A DNA stretch of 64,000 nucleotides from Cryptomeria japonica. Its lineage: Eukaryota > Streptophyta > Pinopsida > Cupressales > Cupressaceae. The notes under the pieces were generated by a model. That model was given only the letters and a program-made list of their open reading frames with translations. It did not search any database and had not been told where the DNA came from. Where the stretch lies: assembly GCF_030272615.1 (NCBI RefSeq), contig NC_081411.1, positions 186,830,949 to 186,894,948 of the forward strand, read 5' to 3'. This document shows positions 22,652 through 34,542 of the stretch, in pieces (position 1 is the stretch's first letter; each line of letters starts with the position of its first letter). The position numbers and the translations under genes were made by a program.

Positions 22652-22922
22652 CAGGGGGAGTAGTCAATGTTGGAGTTTAGTGGTTAAGAAGCTAATTCTA
22701 AAGGGGAGAGAATCTTTATTCCTGATCCTTTGTCATTGATGTCAAAGGGGGAGAGAAGCATGTGAAAAAATATATGGAAGAGAAGAGCATTTTGAGACTT
22801 GAGTTGTTTGTCAAAGGGGGAGTTGATCCTTATAATTTTGAGGGAGATTGCTGTGAATTCATTTCTTTCTTTGCATTGAATATTTTTCACATTCGTATGT
22901 TACCATCAATGCCAAAGGGGGA
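22652..22922 (+). promoter_or_regulatory. Multiple polypurine tracts before the 3' LTR
   Basis: Five PPT-like words: CAGGGGGAG (22652), AAAGGGGAGAG (22700), GTCAAAGGGGGAGAG (22741), CAAAGGGGGAG (22812) and CAAAGGGGGA (22913). Repeated PPTs between pol and the 3' LTR are a known mark of Sireviruses within Ty1/copia. Confidence 0.75.
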
Positions 22923-22935
22923 CATCATTAGAGGT

Positions 22936-24315
22936 TGGTTGATATGGAGCCATTGATGTCAACATATGAGAAGATTGACATATGGAAAAACTGACATATG
23001 GAGAGAATTCTTGGATAGAGGAATATGTTAAATATGTTCTCTTTGTATTCCAATGTCACAGTCAGATTGAATGAGTTGGTTTAGCCTATGTGTTGCAGAT
23101 GAGCTAATGTGGATTAAAGGGTTTCTAGTATATTGTTTGTAGATAGTTCATTCCCATTTGTAGAGTTCCATGTGATGTTTTGATCGGTTTATGAGGTCAG
23201 GTATTGTGGTTGGATATTCAGTTGTTCATGTTAATTGGTATTCTGGTTTGTGCTCCATATTGCTCCATAATTGCTATATCTTTAGTTGTGGGTGTGTTGG
23301 ACGTGTTTTGGATGTCGATGTGTGTCCTCAGTTTGACTGGTTCATGATTTGTAAATCCACAAGCGAATATTTTAGGTTGACATTCAATTATGATGGTGTT
23401 CTTGAGCTTTAGTACAAAGATGATAATGATTCTGGTAATTTGATTTTTTGTGGTTATTCTGGTGCAATCCACATTGCTTGTGAATATTTCTAGATCTTGT
23501 TCTATGTGTATTGGTGGGACACATTGATTATTGTACGCGTTATTGAATATTTTCTTTGTTCAGTGATGTTCTTCATGTTATGTGACATTCTTGATGTTGT
23601 AGCGTGTTGCGGATGATCGAGGCGCAATTGTAGGAGGTGTTGCGTGTTTGCGATATTGATTTAGGTCCAGACTATGTCTTAGCCGACATTATTTTGGTCT
23701 GCATGTATTGTTGTAGCATGTGAGTTTATTATCTTGTAATTTGTATTAAGGGTTTCACCGACCTTGAAATAGAGGTTGATGACTTGTATAAATGAGTGTA
23801 ATGATCATTAAGAGATATGATGTTATGTGTGAATATTGTATAAATAATTCAGTAGTTGGGAAGCTGTGCGAAGTTATGCGAAGAACTGTGTTGCACAGAA
23901 GATTTGACAGTGAGCTTAACTGGAACTGTACCCAGGCATATGGAGATGCTATTTTCATAATTCATGTAATCTACATTGTTGTTCGAATGCTTTTGTAAGT
24001 CAATGAGATTTCTTGTAAGGCAATGAGCCTTCCCTAAGGGTTGTAGTCTTTCTGGGTTTCTTATTTGAGCAGTGAGATCTAGGTAGTGTGCTTGAATGCA
24101 TATGCATTCCCCATTGTAATATTTGCATTTACTCCTAACAGGGTATTATCTCATTGTGGGTAGGTTCCCACTGTGTTTTTTCCCTTGTTACCCCTATTTT
24201 TGCACTCATTATTTTTTCTTACATTGGTATATTTGTGCCGAGATAATGTGTGTTTAATTTAGCATAATTAATTCTCTTAAATTGTCATCTTTTTGCTTTA
24301 AGTCTGTATCGGACA
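22936..24315 (+). mobile_element. Probable 3' LTR of the copia element
   Basis: Starts after the last PPT at TGGTTGATATGGAGCC followed by CATTGATGTCAACAT, a start shared in style with other copia LTRs here. An R/U5-like segment GTGGGTAGGTTCCCACTG lies near 24155. The right end (CGGACA, 24315) is a guess; no second copy or target duplication was found. Confidence 0.5.
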
Positions 24316-24405
24316 ATGCCTCTTCATGCCTAAGTGTTCGCATCTTTGAACCTTTTGTTTGAACCTGGAGTTAAATTCAAGATTTCATCGGTTCATCGGT
24401 TCATT

Positions 24406-24422
24406 GAGTCCTTGTGTGTATT
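24406..24422. repeat. SINE target site duplication, left (17 bp)
   Basis: GAGTCCTTGTGTGTATT, repeated exactly at 24710-24726. Confidence 0.9.
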
Positions 24423-24709
24423 TTTATTTTTATTTTATTTTTTTATCAGTAATTGGTTGAAGCTTAAATAGCTTTTGACTAGAGCTATGAACCAGTGGGG
24501 ACACAGTAGGAGGCCCCATCCCCATTACATATCTTTGAATTATTATTATTATTATGTTTGATTAGATTGACCCCAAGACCTTCCCTATCCTATGGAAGGC
24601 CAAGAGTCACAGCTTAGAATTCCACTTCAGATGTCCCTATTGGGAATTGAACTTGGGTATCCACAGTGAGAACCCAATGTTTTAACCAATTAAGCTCAAC
24701 CCCTTGGAC
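24423..24709 (-). mobile_element. tRNA-derived SINE, 287 bp
   Basis: Flanked by perfect 17-bp duplications. Read on the minus strand it begins GTCCAAGGGGTTGAGC, where TGAGCTTAATTGG fits the pol III A box. About 40 bases on is AGTTCAATTCCC, fitting the B box (GGTTCGANTCC). It ends in an A-rich tail (plus strand TTTTTATTTTTATTTTATTT). A box, B box, A tail and long target duplications together define a tRNA-type SINE moved by LINE machinery. No protein is encoded. The exact duplication implies a fairly young insertion compared with its surroundings. Confidence 0.9.
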
Positions 24710-24726
24710 GAGTCCTTGTGTGTATT
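24710..24726. repeat. SINE target site duplication, right (17 bp)
   Basis: Identical to 24406-24422. Confidence 0.9.
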
Positions 24727-25080
24727 ATGCCTTAGTTGCGGCAAGTCTAACTTGTGCAGAAAAGTCTGTGCAAAGAATGAACTTGAACCTTTGAACCTTC
24801 GTTGGTTCAAGAGTTCAAGGTTTAAAGGTTCAACGCACAAGAGAATATAAAGGCAAAGTGATTAATGAAGCATAATGTGGGTGAAGTCTGTAATTTTGAA
24901 CCTTCCGATTAAACCCCACGATTCAAAGGTTCAAAGTTCAACAGTTCATTTTGTTGTCAAAATTTCATGGGAAATGGATTTTTTCAGCTGAAAGTTATAA
25001 ATTTTTCTTCTGCATTGAACCTCCAAACCAACATAAAAAGGTTCAATGGTTCATTGGTTCAACGGTTCAGTCTGACAGTC

Positions 25081-26290
25081 TAATTTTGCATATATATCCG
25101 CCAATCCAAAAATGCAGCCAAAACAAATTTGTGGATTATTTTAATCTGAGGACAACCCACCTAATATTTTGGTCTTAAATGTTCTCAGATTTAATTTCAT
25201 GACCATACGAGCTCACATAATATATTATTTTAATATTTTCTCACTGCAACAATATGGTTGGTAGGGCCAATTTACAAATGAGGTACCTTAATTTTGCGAG
25301 TTGTACAAAAATGGTTGAAAACCCATCTATAATTTTAATTATCACTACTCACAAATTTTCATGGTTCCAGCATGCCTAGGTAATCTATGGTGATTTTAAT
25401 AAAAAGTGGTTGTAGGAAAAAATAAAACTTTCATGTTCATTTATGTGCAACAATTTAAACATTTTAATAATGTTTTGAATCAGTTTGAAAGCAGCAATTT
25501 CACAGGAAGGTGAAAGGTTAAAAATAAATATTTTTGTAATCTTTTCCAAGAACCAGTTACATTAACTGAAAATATCTTTGAAAAAGCGAAGAGGATATAG
25601 ATGTAATGAAAATAAATAACTGGGGAATTCTTTTTTTGCTGTAAAAAAAAAAGAGAGGGCAGTGTAGTTTTTTTGGACTACACAGTTTTATTTTTTAGAG
25701 ATGTTGAGTCTGTGAGCCTACATTTTGGCATTGATGAAATAAAGAAGATTTTGTTGATTTGTGCATCTGTCAATATTTTCTTTTGATTGCCATGAGCTTT
25801 GTTTCTCTTGTAATTACCTTTCATTGTCTTTTATGTTATATCAATCTATGTATACGCATTTGATTCTGAAACTTTGATTTCAAAAATAATTTGTATATTG
25901 GAAAGAAATTTGTTGTTAGCTCTTTGCCTGGGCATTCTGATCCCCCTTGTCCTTTGAGGCATGAGAAAGACTCGATCAAAGTCCACGATATTTTCATTCT
26001 ATTGGAAAGGGTATTTTCGTGGGTGTGGGTAATTAAACTATGTTTTACTTATCTTCATTCACTTCATTTTAAATCAGTTTTTCACATCTACTTTCATGGT
26101 TATGGGTAGATGTTAGTTTACCTTTATTGCTTTCTGGTTAAAAGCATATTCAGAAAACATGCATTTTATCCAATGAAGGGAGTTGTACCTTCATATCAAA
26201 ATTCAGAGAGCACTTGCAATTTCCATTAACTGTTGGTTCTTTTTTTGTCTTTCAATTTGGGCATCTGGGAATCATTTTTGAAAGGTATTT
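25081..26290. other. No gene seen
   Basis: AT-rich sequence without recognisable coding content. It leads into LTR debris. Confidence 0.4.
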
Positions 26291-26488
26291 AAGAAGGACA
26301 AATCTGTTAACCAACATCCCTTAACTGGGTTTTCCATGTCAAAATCTTGGTGTTATGTGTGTTATTGATGTGGTGTTGTTTCATGCTTTAAACTGTTAAT
26401 TATTAGATCTGATTTGTGGTTTAAGTTGTGGTAGTTTTTGTGCAAACTGATTCACCCCCGCTCTTAGTTTGTCGCATTGTTGCCAACA
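26291..26488 (+). mobile_element. 3' end of a copia-type LTR
   Basis: Contains TGGGTTTTCCATGTCAA and ends CAAACTGATTCACCCCCGC...TTAGTTTG...TTGCCAACA. The last part is the same terminal stem-loop plus CCAACA end found on other copia LTRs here (stem 26443-26450 with 26464-26471). The left border is not defined. Confidence 0.55.
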
Positions 26489-27540
26489 TCCACAACCTTG
26501 TCGATGGTCGATATATGACTCAAATATTTCAAAATTTTCTAAGAGCTCGCCAAAAGAAAAGAAAGAAAAGAGATAACATATCAAAAAGAAGAAGAATGGA
26601 AAAAAGTGGAGGAAGATAAAGGTTTGAAACCTTTTTTAGACTTCACTAGGATTTCAAGAACATAGCCGAAGTCTAATGCCCTTTTCAAAAAGCATATTTC
26701 AAAATTGGTCTCGAGCTACCCTGCATTAACGAATATTAGAGTTGAGGTAGGTGGAGCAAATGTGAAGGTATAATAAAGGAAAAACACCCAAATTACTCAT
26801 TTCAAAAGCAATTACACGCAAATATTGAGGATTTGGAGAGCATTAAGGGCAAGATTAAGGCAGAGAATTTGGGAGTGAACTAGAGCAGGAATTTCTTCAC
26901 CAGTCTATCTCTAAATTATCCAGAGTGGTAAGTGCTCATCCTTGGTCATCTAGTAGCTATCTTTATCACTTGTATCAAGCAATTTATTTTAAAACTTTCA
27001 AAAAAAAAATTAGAGAAATCAAGGCATTACTTTGCCAAACTTTTCCTAGAATTGAAAGGTAATAGTTTTGAAGCTAAAGTATTGAAAATGAAGTATATGT
27101 TGGGAAAATTGTGTCTCAACCTTGCATTTACCTGAGGTTACTATTTATAGTAAGTTTTAATTTAAGAACTAAATGTTGTGAAATTCTCCCATAAGCTTCT
27201 GGTTGGTTAGATAAGCATACCGGTAAAGTTTTGTCACAAGATCGTAGCTAGTTTTGAAGATATTAAAGTTTTTATTTTGGAGGGGTGCGATTAAAGGTTT
27301 AAACTTAATTTTGTTGACTTTAGACCCTCTGAAATGGCCTAAAAAGTGGGTGTAACGGTGTAGATATTTTCAAGGCAATAGATCACTTCACAAGCTTTTC
27401 GACACTTCAAATGGTTCATCAATCGGACATACGACTCGCAAGTTATGGCCTCCTGGAGTTTGTAGTCCTGAAATAGGAAGTATAATTTGCATGAGACACA
27501 TAAATGAGTTGTAAAAGGGAGGGACATGTTTTGTTGTTTG
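26489..27540. other. No gene seen
   Basis: Decayed sequence after the LTR end, possibly former element interior, but no gag or pol text survives and no clear primer site follows the LTR end. Confidence 0.35.
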
Positions 27541-27870
27541 TTTTAACACATCATAGGGCATCTATATTGGAGATAAGGTTGGCTATACTTTATTGGGTGG
27601 TTTCAGCCCATGGTTGTGTAATATTGTTTGATGGTTTCTTGTATTGTATCTCCTATATATGAGGTGTGTGAGATAGGGGTTGGGTGTAAGAGTCTTATGG
27701 CTATTGAGTTACCTCTGAATCTTTCATTAGTGGTACTCCTGGGAAGATATTTCTCTACAAGTATATTGTAGTATGTTTTTCATTGTTGAATAAAATATTG
27801 GGTGGCTTTTGGAGTGTGGGGTTTTTCTCCTAAAAGGGTTTTCCCCAGAATCCCCACGTAAATCACTATG
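27541..27870 (+). mobile_element. LTR-like promoter and R/U5 segment
   Basis: A TATA-like CTCCTATATATGAGG lies near 27648. It is followed by TTGTTGAATAAAATATTG, GCTTTTGGAG and GGGTTTTTCTCC...GGGTTTTCCCC. The same series occurs at 8340-8480. It may be the 5' LTR of element X1 downstream, but no primer site was found. Confidence 0.4.
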
Positions 27871-28120
27871 TTATGGTTTGAATGTTGTTATGTCTATTTC
27901 TATTTTCTGTAACTATTGTGATGATCTATAAAAAAAAATGCATTACCCTCCTCTCAAGGTTAGTGTAGGAAGTTGTTTTGTTACTTAACTTCCTTACAAC
28001 ATAAGCATTTGGGATATGATCACTTATCTGGGTTAGATAGTACATTACCTAAAATAGGGGATAAAAGATTAGGGCACATTAATCATAGAGATTTTTGGGA
28101 ATGGGTAAATAGCCAAATAA

Positions 28121-28585
28121 ACATCCCATTACCCAAAGGTTAGCAGAGATTGGCCTCCTTGAAGCTGGTGCATTCCCAGTGACCATACAATGTACTGATT
28201 TGGTGTTATAATGCACCAATCATTAGAATCCTTGAGTACCAAGGATATTAGGATGAGTAATGACAAGATAATAATCACTCTGGATAGAGCTACGATCAAT
28301 GGGTGTTTCAGGTTGCCTACTACAAAATATGCAAATTTGGGTAGAATAGCACAAATAGACATCCCACCACCTAAACGTTAGTAGAGAGCAACCTCCTTGA
28401 AGCTACTCCATTCCTAGTGACCATACAATAAATTGATTTGGTGCTAGAATGCATCAATCACTACAATCCAAGTACCAAGGAGATTAGGACGAACTTGATG
28501 ACAAGCTATTGATTGCTCTAGACAAAGTTATAATCAGTGGGTGTTTCAAGCTGCCTAAAAGGGTGGAATATGCAGATTTTGACTT
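28121..28585 (+). repeat. Tandem duplication, 238-bp period, inside X1
   Basis: Unit 1 at 28121-28358 and unit 2 at about 28359-28585 share ACATCCCA, CCTCCTTGAAGCT, AGTGACCATACAAT, TGATTTGGTG and GTGGGTGTTTCA, with roughly 80 percent identity by eye. Confidence 0.8.
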
Positions 28586-30342
28586 CACAATTTCGTAGTG
28601 GCATTTCAGTATGAAGAAAAGGAATTGTACAAATATAATTGCTAGAGAATGGTTTGCAATTCCAAGGAAAGGCAAGTCTCAATTGCCTAAAAACTTGCAT
28701 AAATCTCATTTAAAGGGGGAAATCGCACATATTATTTTTTTTTTGCAAAAGTTAAAGGGTAACATGAATGCTCATGATTTCAAAGAATGGATGTACTTCT
28801 TAGCGTAGATCATTTGTGCATGGAAAAATTACTTGGATTGGGCTAGTCTGATCAGCGGCAAACTTTGTTACATAGTTTCCATCTTTATTGTTAATAAATT
28901 TTTCTATATGTCCTCCTACCTTTTCTATGCACAAGATTGTGGTCTGGACTAAGTCATTTTTAGAAATTTGATGATCATTTTCAAATATTCAATTATCATC
29001 TTGATTTTCAATTGAAGAAGAGCTACTCTTAGTTTAGGAGACTAAATGATGTGTTTAACATGATGTTAGTCAGGGAACTTCAAGGGGATTTGGGAAAAAG
29101 GATTTCTCTTGAGGCCATTCAATTGATCAATCACTATGGGAGTCACTTCTTTGAGTTCCAAAGATTCACCTACATCAAAGTAGGAGGTTTTGATGGGTTT
29201 CCCCATAAATTGCCAACTATGCCAAAGACAAATTTATCCTATTTGAGATTTGTAGACAAGTCTAAGAGGTAAACACTCAAGATGTGTTGAGAGGAAAAAA
29301 TAAGGAATCTAATTCCCCATTGGAATTGGGCACTATTTATGTAAATCTCAATTAGATGCCCTCAACATTGAACTTGGGTTCTTGTCAAGTATATTGTCTC
29401 CACCTATGACATGAGATTCCCTTTTGATAACAAAGATTTTTTGAAGAATAATTTGTACCTTGAACCTAGATTTCATCATTTTCCACAAATGGAGGATTAT
29501 TAGGCGAATTTCTTAGATAGCTATGAGGTAAGAAAAAGAAGTTGGATGAAAATGACATTAAGATAGGTAACATTTTAATTAGGATGAGATATTGATGGTG
29601 TAGAGGATGATGAATCTAACTTAGTTGATCCTATTTATACTTGTTATATTTAGATGCAACCCATGGTTCCCATAGAATTGAACCTTCAAGAACATAAAGA
29701 CCTTTAGTCAGGGAATGTTGTGGTTCTCAAAAGGTCGCAAATTTGGTTGACTAATAAGAAGGCAAAAGCCTCAAAGGTGTATATACTAAGAGTGGATAGA
29801 AAGCTGGAGGGCAACCTAACCCAATTTTAGTGGTAACTTCATCTTCTACAATATATGTCCTTACATAAAAAATTGTTGTCATAGAAGGAAGTGGAGGTGG
29901 CTATGAGCCACCCAAGAAGAGAAATATTCCTAAAGATACCTATGGGTTGGCCCACCGAAGGACACGGGTATAGATAAGAAAACTAAGCACACTAAGAAGT
30001 AAAAAGAAAAGGAAGCTAAGAAGGACAAAGGTAAGGAGAAGAAAAATGAACAAGAAAGATAAATTAAGGTTATGGAAATAGACTCTTCTATTCCTTCACA
30101 ATTTTCTAAGAGAAATCCTTTGAAAGATACGATCCCTCCTTTCTTTCCATCTAATTTACAAAAATTAACAAATACTCCTCTTAAAAGAACTCTTCATTTT
30201 TCTCCTGATTATTTGTCACAAGCTTTTGGTTCTACTTTTTCTCCATCTTGGTTAGAAAATATATTAACTAAAAAGAGGAAAATTATACTAGATAGCCTAC
30301 TAGAAGATAACATAGTGAGACCATGGTGCAAGAGCACCTAGG
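28250..30342 (+). pseudogene. Element X1: pol-less retroelement ORF, N-terminal part
   Basis: Broken frames that align with element X2 (38795-40100). Near 28770-28900 the text FKEWMYFLA...KNYLDWASLISGK...FFYMSSYLFYALA parallels X2 FHPWMLLFI...KEYIDLGKMISEN...FYMTPYLIYLLVA. At 29065-29270 QGDLGKRISLEAIQLI...FTYIKVGGFDGFPHKLP parallels X2 EGDFSKRLSPIH...FTYMRVVGCTVPPYKLP. After that comes a lysine-rich low-complexity stretch (to 30060) and a short open frame (30072-30341) rich in Ser/Pro. No RT, integrase or zinc knuckle is present. I do not know the function; the domain resembles uncharacterised plant transposon-associated proteins. Stops and frameshifts are many. Confidence 0.5.
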
Positions 30343-30345
30343 CCT

Positions 30346-32860
30346 CATTTTCATCACAGGTTTGATAGCAAGTTTGGTTTTTATTGGTTTTAAATTGGAA
30401 AGTTGTCTAAGATGTTTTTGAAGTTGTTCTAGGTTGTTTGGATGAGTTTTGAACTCATTGTGTGATCATGTTTCCTGTTTTCATCTTTTTGCTCAAAGTT
30501 GCCAGTTTGGAGTTGCTTGGCAAAATGTTGTCAAAAGTGAGTTTTCAGTATGTTTTTCTTGTGGAAAGTTCTTAGACATGTTTGGTGTTTGGTTTTTAGG
30601 TGTGAATAGTGTTTTTAGGTGATTTGTAATCTTTGAGGTCAACCTTGCATCATCTAGGCATTAAAACTTGTCATTTTAGACATGAAAGTGTCAAATTTGA
30701 GTGCTCTTGGACATGTACCTATCCATACAAGAGGATAACTGACATGTAGAGGTATTTATTCTCTTTTTTTAACCATTTTAAGGGTTGATCATTCGAAGTT
30801 ATGAAGCATTTTGCAAACTTGCACTAATTTTTACCTTATTTTCCCTATGTTTTGACTCCATTTGAGTAGCAATCTGTACACCTGCTGTATGTGGCCATAC
30901 TATTTTTGTAATTTTTAGTTCTCTTATGTTTCCTGAAGCTTTTCCCTTTGGTGGCATTTAATTTCATTAAGTTTTGAGTTTTGTGCAAAAATATTTAGTT
31001 TTGACAATTTCACTGCCTTGTCTAGGAAATTGGTAAGGATGCTTGACCAACTTGGCTTCTTGAGGCCCTAAATGCTCATGGATTCCCAAGAACTAGTTGG
31101 TAAACTTGTAAGATATGTACATACTTGTTTTGATTTCAATAGTGCAGGTGTAAGGAGTTTTGTGGCCATGGAGCCCTAGGCAAGTGTGCCATTTGGCTAG
31201 GGTCTTTCAAGAAGTTTGATGCTTTGCTCTTCCATAGCAAATGCACTCATCAGATTATCAAACCTATTTTGATGTTTGAGTTTGAATGTAAAGGTAAAGA
31301 GGCTTTCTAAGCTATAATGAGGATGATTGCATTTTCAATTTGTGAAAATGATGTAAAAAATAGTGAGTCATTGTTTTGGAGTTGATTTCCATTCACTTGC
31401 TTCCTCTCCACCATTTATTGGAGTTGGTAAAGCCTTGTACCTCCTTCTAATTGCTTGAAAACAAGAACAAGGAGTGGTTTTTTGGTCTTTTCCATGGGTT
31501 TGAGGTTGCCAAGATCAATTAATGATCCTTGAGGCAAAATTGTAATGCCCAGCTGGCTACCACAGTCAACTATGACTGTTTTTTGCATTTTTGTTGAAGA
31601 TGTTTATGTATTCTTCCTTTTCCAAACAGTAGGTATGAAGGACAAAAAATATCCAAAGGCAGAGAAATGAATAAAAGCACCAATTAGACCTTAAAAAAAA
31701 GAGTTTTGACAGTGTAAAGTGCAGGTCCAAAGTGAAAAAGCAATGAGAAGGCAAAATGCAGCCATAATTAACTTGACAGTGAACAACTTATTGTTTTTTA
31801 ATTGCCTAATGCCTTTTGTGAAGCGCTAATGTGATTCTCTTGTGTCTCTCATGATAGACATGTTCTCATGTTCTAGAATGTAATTGGTTTTCATACTAAA
31901 GAAGTGTTTGTAGATAGCAATAATGGAAAAGTTGTCAATGTTGCATGCTCCTTATGAGCAACTTTTGTAAATCTTGTTTCCTAACCCTTGGAAGGTGTAA
32001 AAACTGTCTTTTCATGGCCTAATTAGCATGTAACATGGTAGAACCAAGTTTGTATGGTTCATATTGAAGGTTTCCAACTTGTTAGTCAATATTTGCCACC
32101 AAAACCCTTACTAACCCTCCTTTTTGCACCCATTTTTGGGACAGTCATGGAGAAGGCCTAATGGTCCCCAAAACTTTGATAATCTTCAAGAACTCCCAAA
32201 AGGGTATCTATATATGAGATTCTTTTAGTCTGGAAGTTCATCGTTGAAGCAGGGTGAGCACAAAACCCCAAAAGGAGGGCTAATTCCTTGTAGCCCGTTT
32301 TAGGCCTAAAAATTGGTTTTTGTCAAATTGGGTGCACCAAAGAGGGTTTTAAAGCATAAAAACCATTAAATCCAGTTGAGACAAGTTGTTCTTGCATACA
32401 TTGAACATATTTGGTGAGGTAGACTCCATAAGTTGGTTGTAGCACTTGAGAAGGATCACTACACTCCAAAATGTAGAAGGCCAAAGACACCCATGGGGGT
32501 ATAACTTTACACAAACTTGCAATCCAATAAAAGAAGACCTTGTGTTGTCAAAGAACAGTTCAAGACAGAGGAATGAATGCCAATTGGGTGAGTAAGGTGT
32601 TAGATTACCAAGCTAGAGAAACTATGGAGTTGAAGCCCTTGAGCAACCAAGAAGTTTTTGTCTTAGGGAGGTGGAACAAGGAAAGTTGCTAGGTTGTCTA
32701 TAAACTAGTTTGCACTCTGATTTAAGTAACAAAACCTTGAAACTAGCAAGGACCTATTACTTAGTGAACATACAAGCCACTTGGGCAACCCACTTGCACT
32801 ACCTCCCTATCAGACCACTTCTAAATAGGTTCCCTAAACCCAAATTTAGCTTAAAACTAC
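30346..32860 (+). mobile_element. Insertion splitting X1, with a gypsy-like LTR from 31541
   Basis: X1 and X2 align on both sides of this interval, but X1 has about 1.9 kb more here, so an insertion is likely. At 31531 GAGGCAAAAT looks like a polypurine tract, and TGTAATGCCC at 31541 like an LTR start. A TATA-type CTATATATGAG lies near 32208. No coding frame is seen. The right end and target duplication could not be fixed. Confidence 0.4.
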
Positions 32861-32867
32861 TTCCAGG

Positions 32868-34036
32868 TTGATGGAGGGTGATGATGAGAACTTGTTTGTA
32901 GAAATTGCACACCCCTTAATACAAAAGCATCCAAGTCATGCTACTAGAATTGACTACAATTTGACTAAGGTAGATATGGAGGCACTGAGAAGAGATGGAG
33001 ATGTCCGTCACTTTCAAGTGACTGCTACTAGACTGGTAAGGAGGACAAAAAGAGAAAAGAATAAAGACAAGCTAAAGAAAGAAAATTTATTGTTTACCAA
33101 TTTTTTAAATTCACTAGCCAATACTTCTACACAAACTATCAATTCATCTAAGACATCCTTTGATCCAAATTTAGAGGTGAGGAAAAAAATGGTAGAAACG
33201 TTCATAGAGATAGCCACTTTGATAGGACCACTCAAGAATGGATCAAAGATTTGAAGGTCAAAGGACCTCCTTTTATTGAATAAAGGTGTATGATAATTTG
33301 ATCCTAACAAGGAAAGGAGTAAACATAGAAATAGCCAATACCAAACATGAAGAAACTACATGGTCATAAATAGGTGGACAACTCAAAGAGATTGTGGATA
33401 TGGGGATGGACAAAGTTGTAGTTAAGAAAATTGTCCGAGATACAAATGACACTAGATGTGTCCTATGAAGAGAGAGCATCAAGTGGAAGGATAACTTTTT
33501 TAAGCAAAACATCAAGGAACAAAGAAAGTTGTTGAGAGATTGCAACTGGATGTTGGCAAACATCACCAAAGAATTCATTGACATTGATTGTTAACTAAAA
33601 AAGAAGAAGAATTTTAGTAATACCACCATAAAGAACTAAAGGATGAGTTTCAGAAATTGATTGATGAATTCTCATATGAGAAATCTTTTAACTAAGAGAT
33701 TCTAAAAAAAATGGTGAGAATTGAATTTTCTTTGTTCTGGTATGATAGCCATCCTAAAAGCTTCACCATTAGAATAGAGGTTGTTCATCAAAACAAGGCT
33801 CTATAGAGGCTTGGGACTCAAAGAGTGCTCATCCCTTAGCACTCAAAAATTCCATGGTGATTCAAGATCTCAAGGATTTTAAGGCCCATTTGGCAAAACA
33901 AAACAAAAAAATCAGGATGGTGGGGCCAATGACAACTCATGACAACAACCAACTCAACCTTAGTCATCTTCTATCATTTTATAAAGTTTTAATGTTTTAT
34001 ATTTATTCAAAATTTTATTTAAATTATTCTTTTTAA
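32868..34036 (+). pseudogene. Element X1: C-terminal part of the ORF
   Basis: The frame 32868-33254 includes DYNLTKVDMEALRRDGDVRH, a basic patch RTKREKNKDKLKKEN and NSLANTSTQTINSSKT, then VRKKMVETFIEIATLIGPLK. It aligns with X2 near 41700-41995, where DYQIREVDL, GRMDKEEKTK, DSTSSSSIQSS and IRDYFIPMALIWMTKIEKL occur in the same order. Past 33255 the frame is lost, with further coiled-coil-like fragments (33470-33590 and 33854-33950). Function unknown; probably a helical C-terminal region. Confidence 0.45.
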
Positions 34037-34542
34037 AATAATTAGTTTAAAAAGACTCTTGGACAATTACATTTGAAGGCACTAAAAATATGTAATTATA
34101 GAACTATTGAAGGGTCTAAAAATATTGATCCATGTTGCTTGTAGTGAAAGAGTGAGAAACGATTAGATATAGGATCAATACATTTTTCTTGGTTCCTTAC
34201 AGAATTTGTTTGTATTTGAGAATATGCAATAGAGTGTGCTACTTAAATATTTATTTTAAGTTTGAGTGGATAATTTTGAATCTTGTCTCCTTTGTGAATA
34301 TAATGTTAATCAGACTAGCATTCTTTTCTTTTTAGGATTAGTAAATTTTAAAACATCAAGTTATTCATGTTGTAAATATGATGGATTAGTTATGAGCAAG
34401 ACTAGAGGTTTTCTTTGCCTGGTTCTTTCCTACTAGTGCTCTCTGAACCAGGATTGTATAAATATTATAATTAATAAAATTAGTGGTCTTCCACTTTTAT
34501 TGAAAAAAAGAATATATATGATGGATGCGGATGAGATGGTAT
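34037..34542. other. No gene seen
   Basis: AT-rich, between the X1 remnant and the LTR at 34543. Confidence 0.4.

Larger units (their letters stand above)
24340..25062 (+). repeat. Series of hairpins with TTGAACC/GGTTCAA stems
   Basis: At least three clear stem-loops: 24782-24819 (CTTGAAC and TGAACC arms against GGTTCA and GTTCAAG), 24895-24935 (TTTGAACCTT against AAGGTTCAAA, ten paired bases) and 25014-25047 (ATTGAACC against GGTTCAAT). A fourth, looser one lies at 24345-24405 and is split by the SINE. No coding content. Confidence 0.7.

Noticed and set aside
24600-24709. Possible tRNA gene
   Set aside because: A and B boxes are present, but no cloverleaf closes; the A-rich tail and 17-bp duplications identify a SINE.
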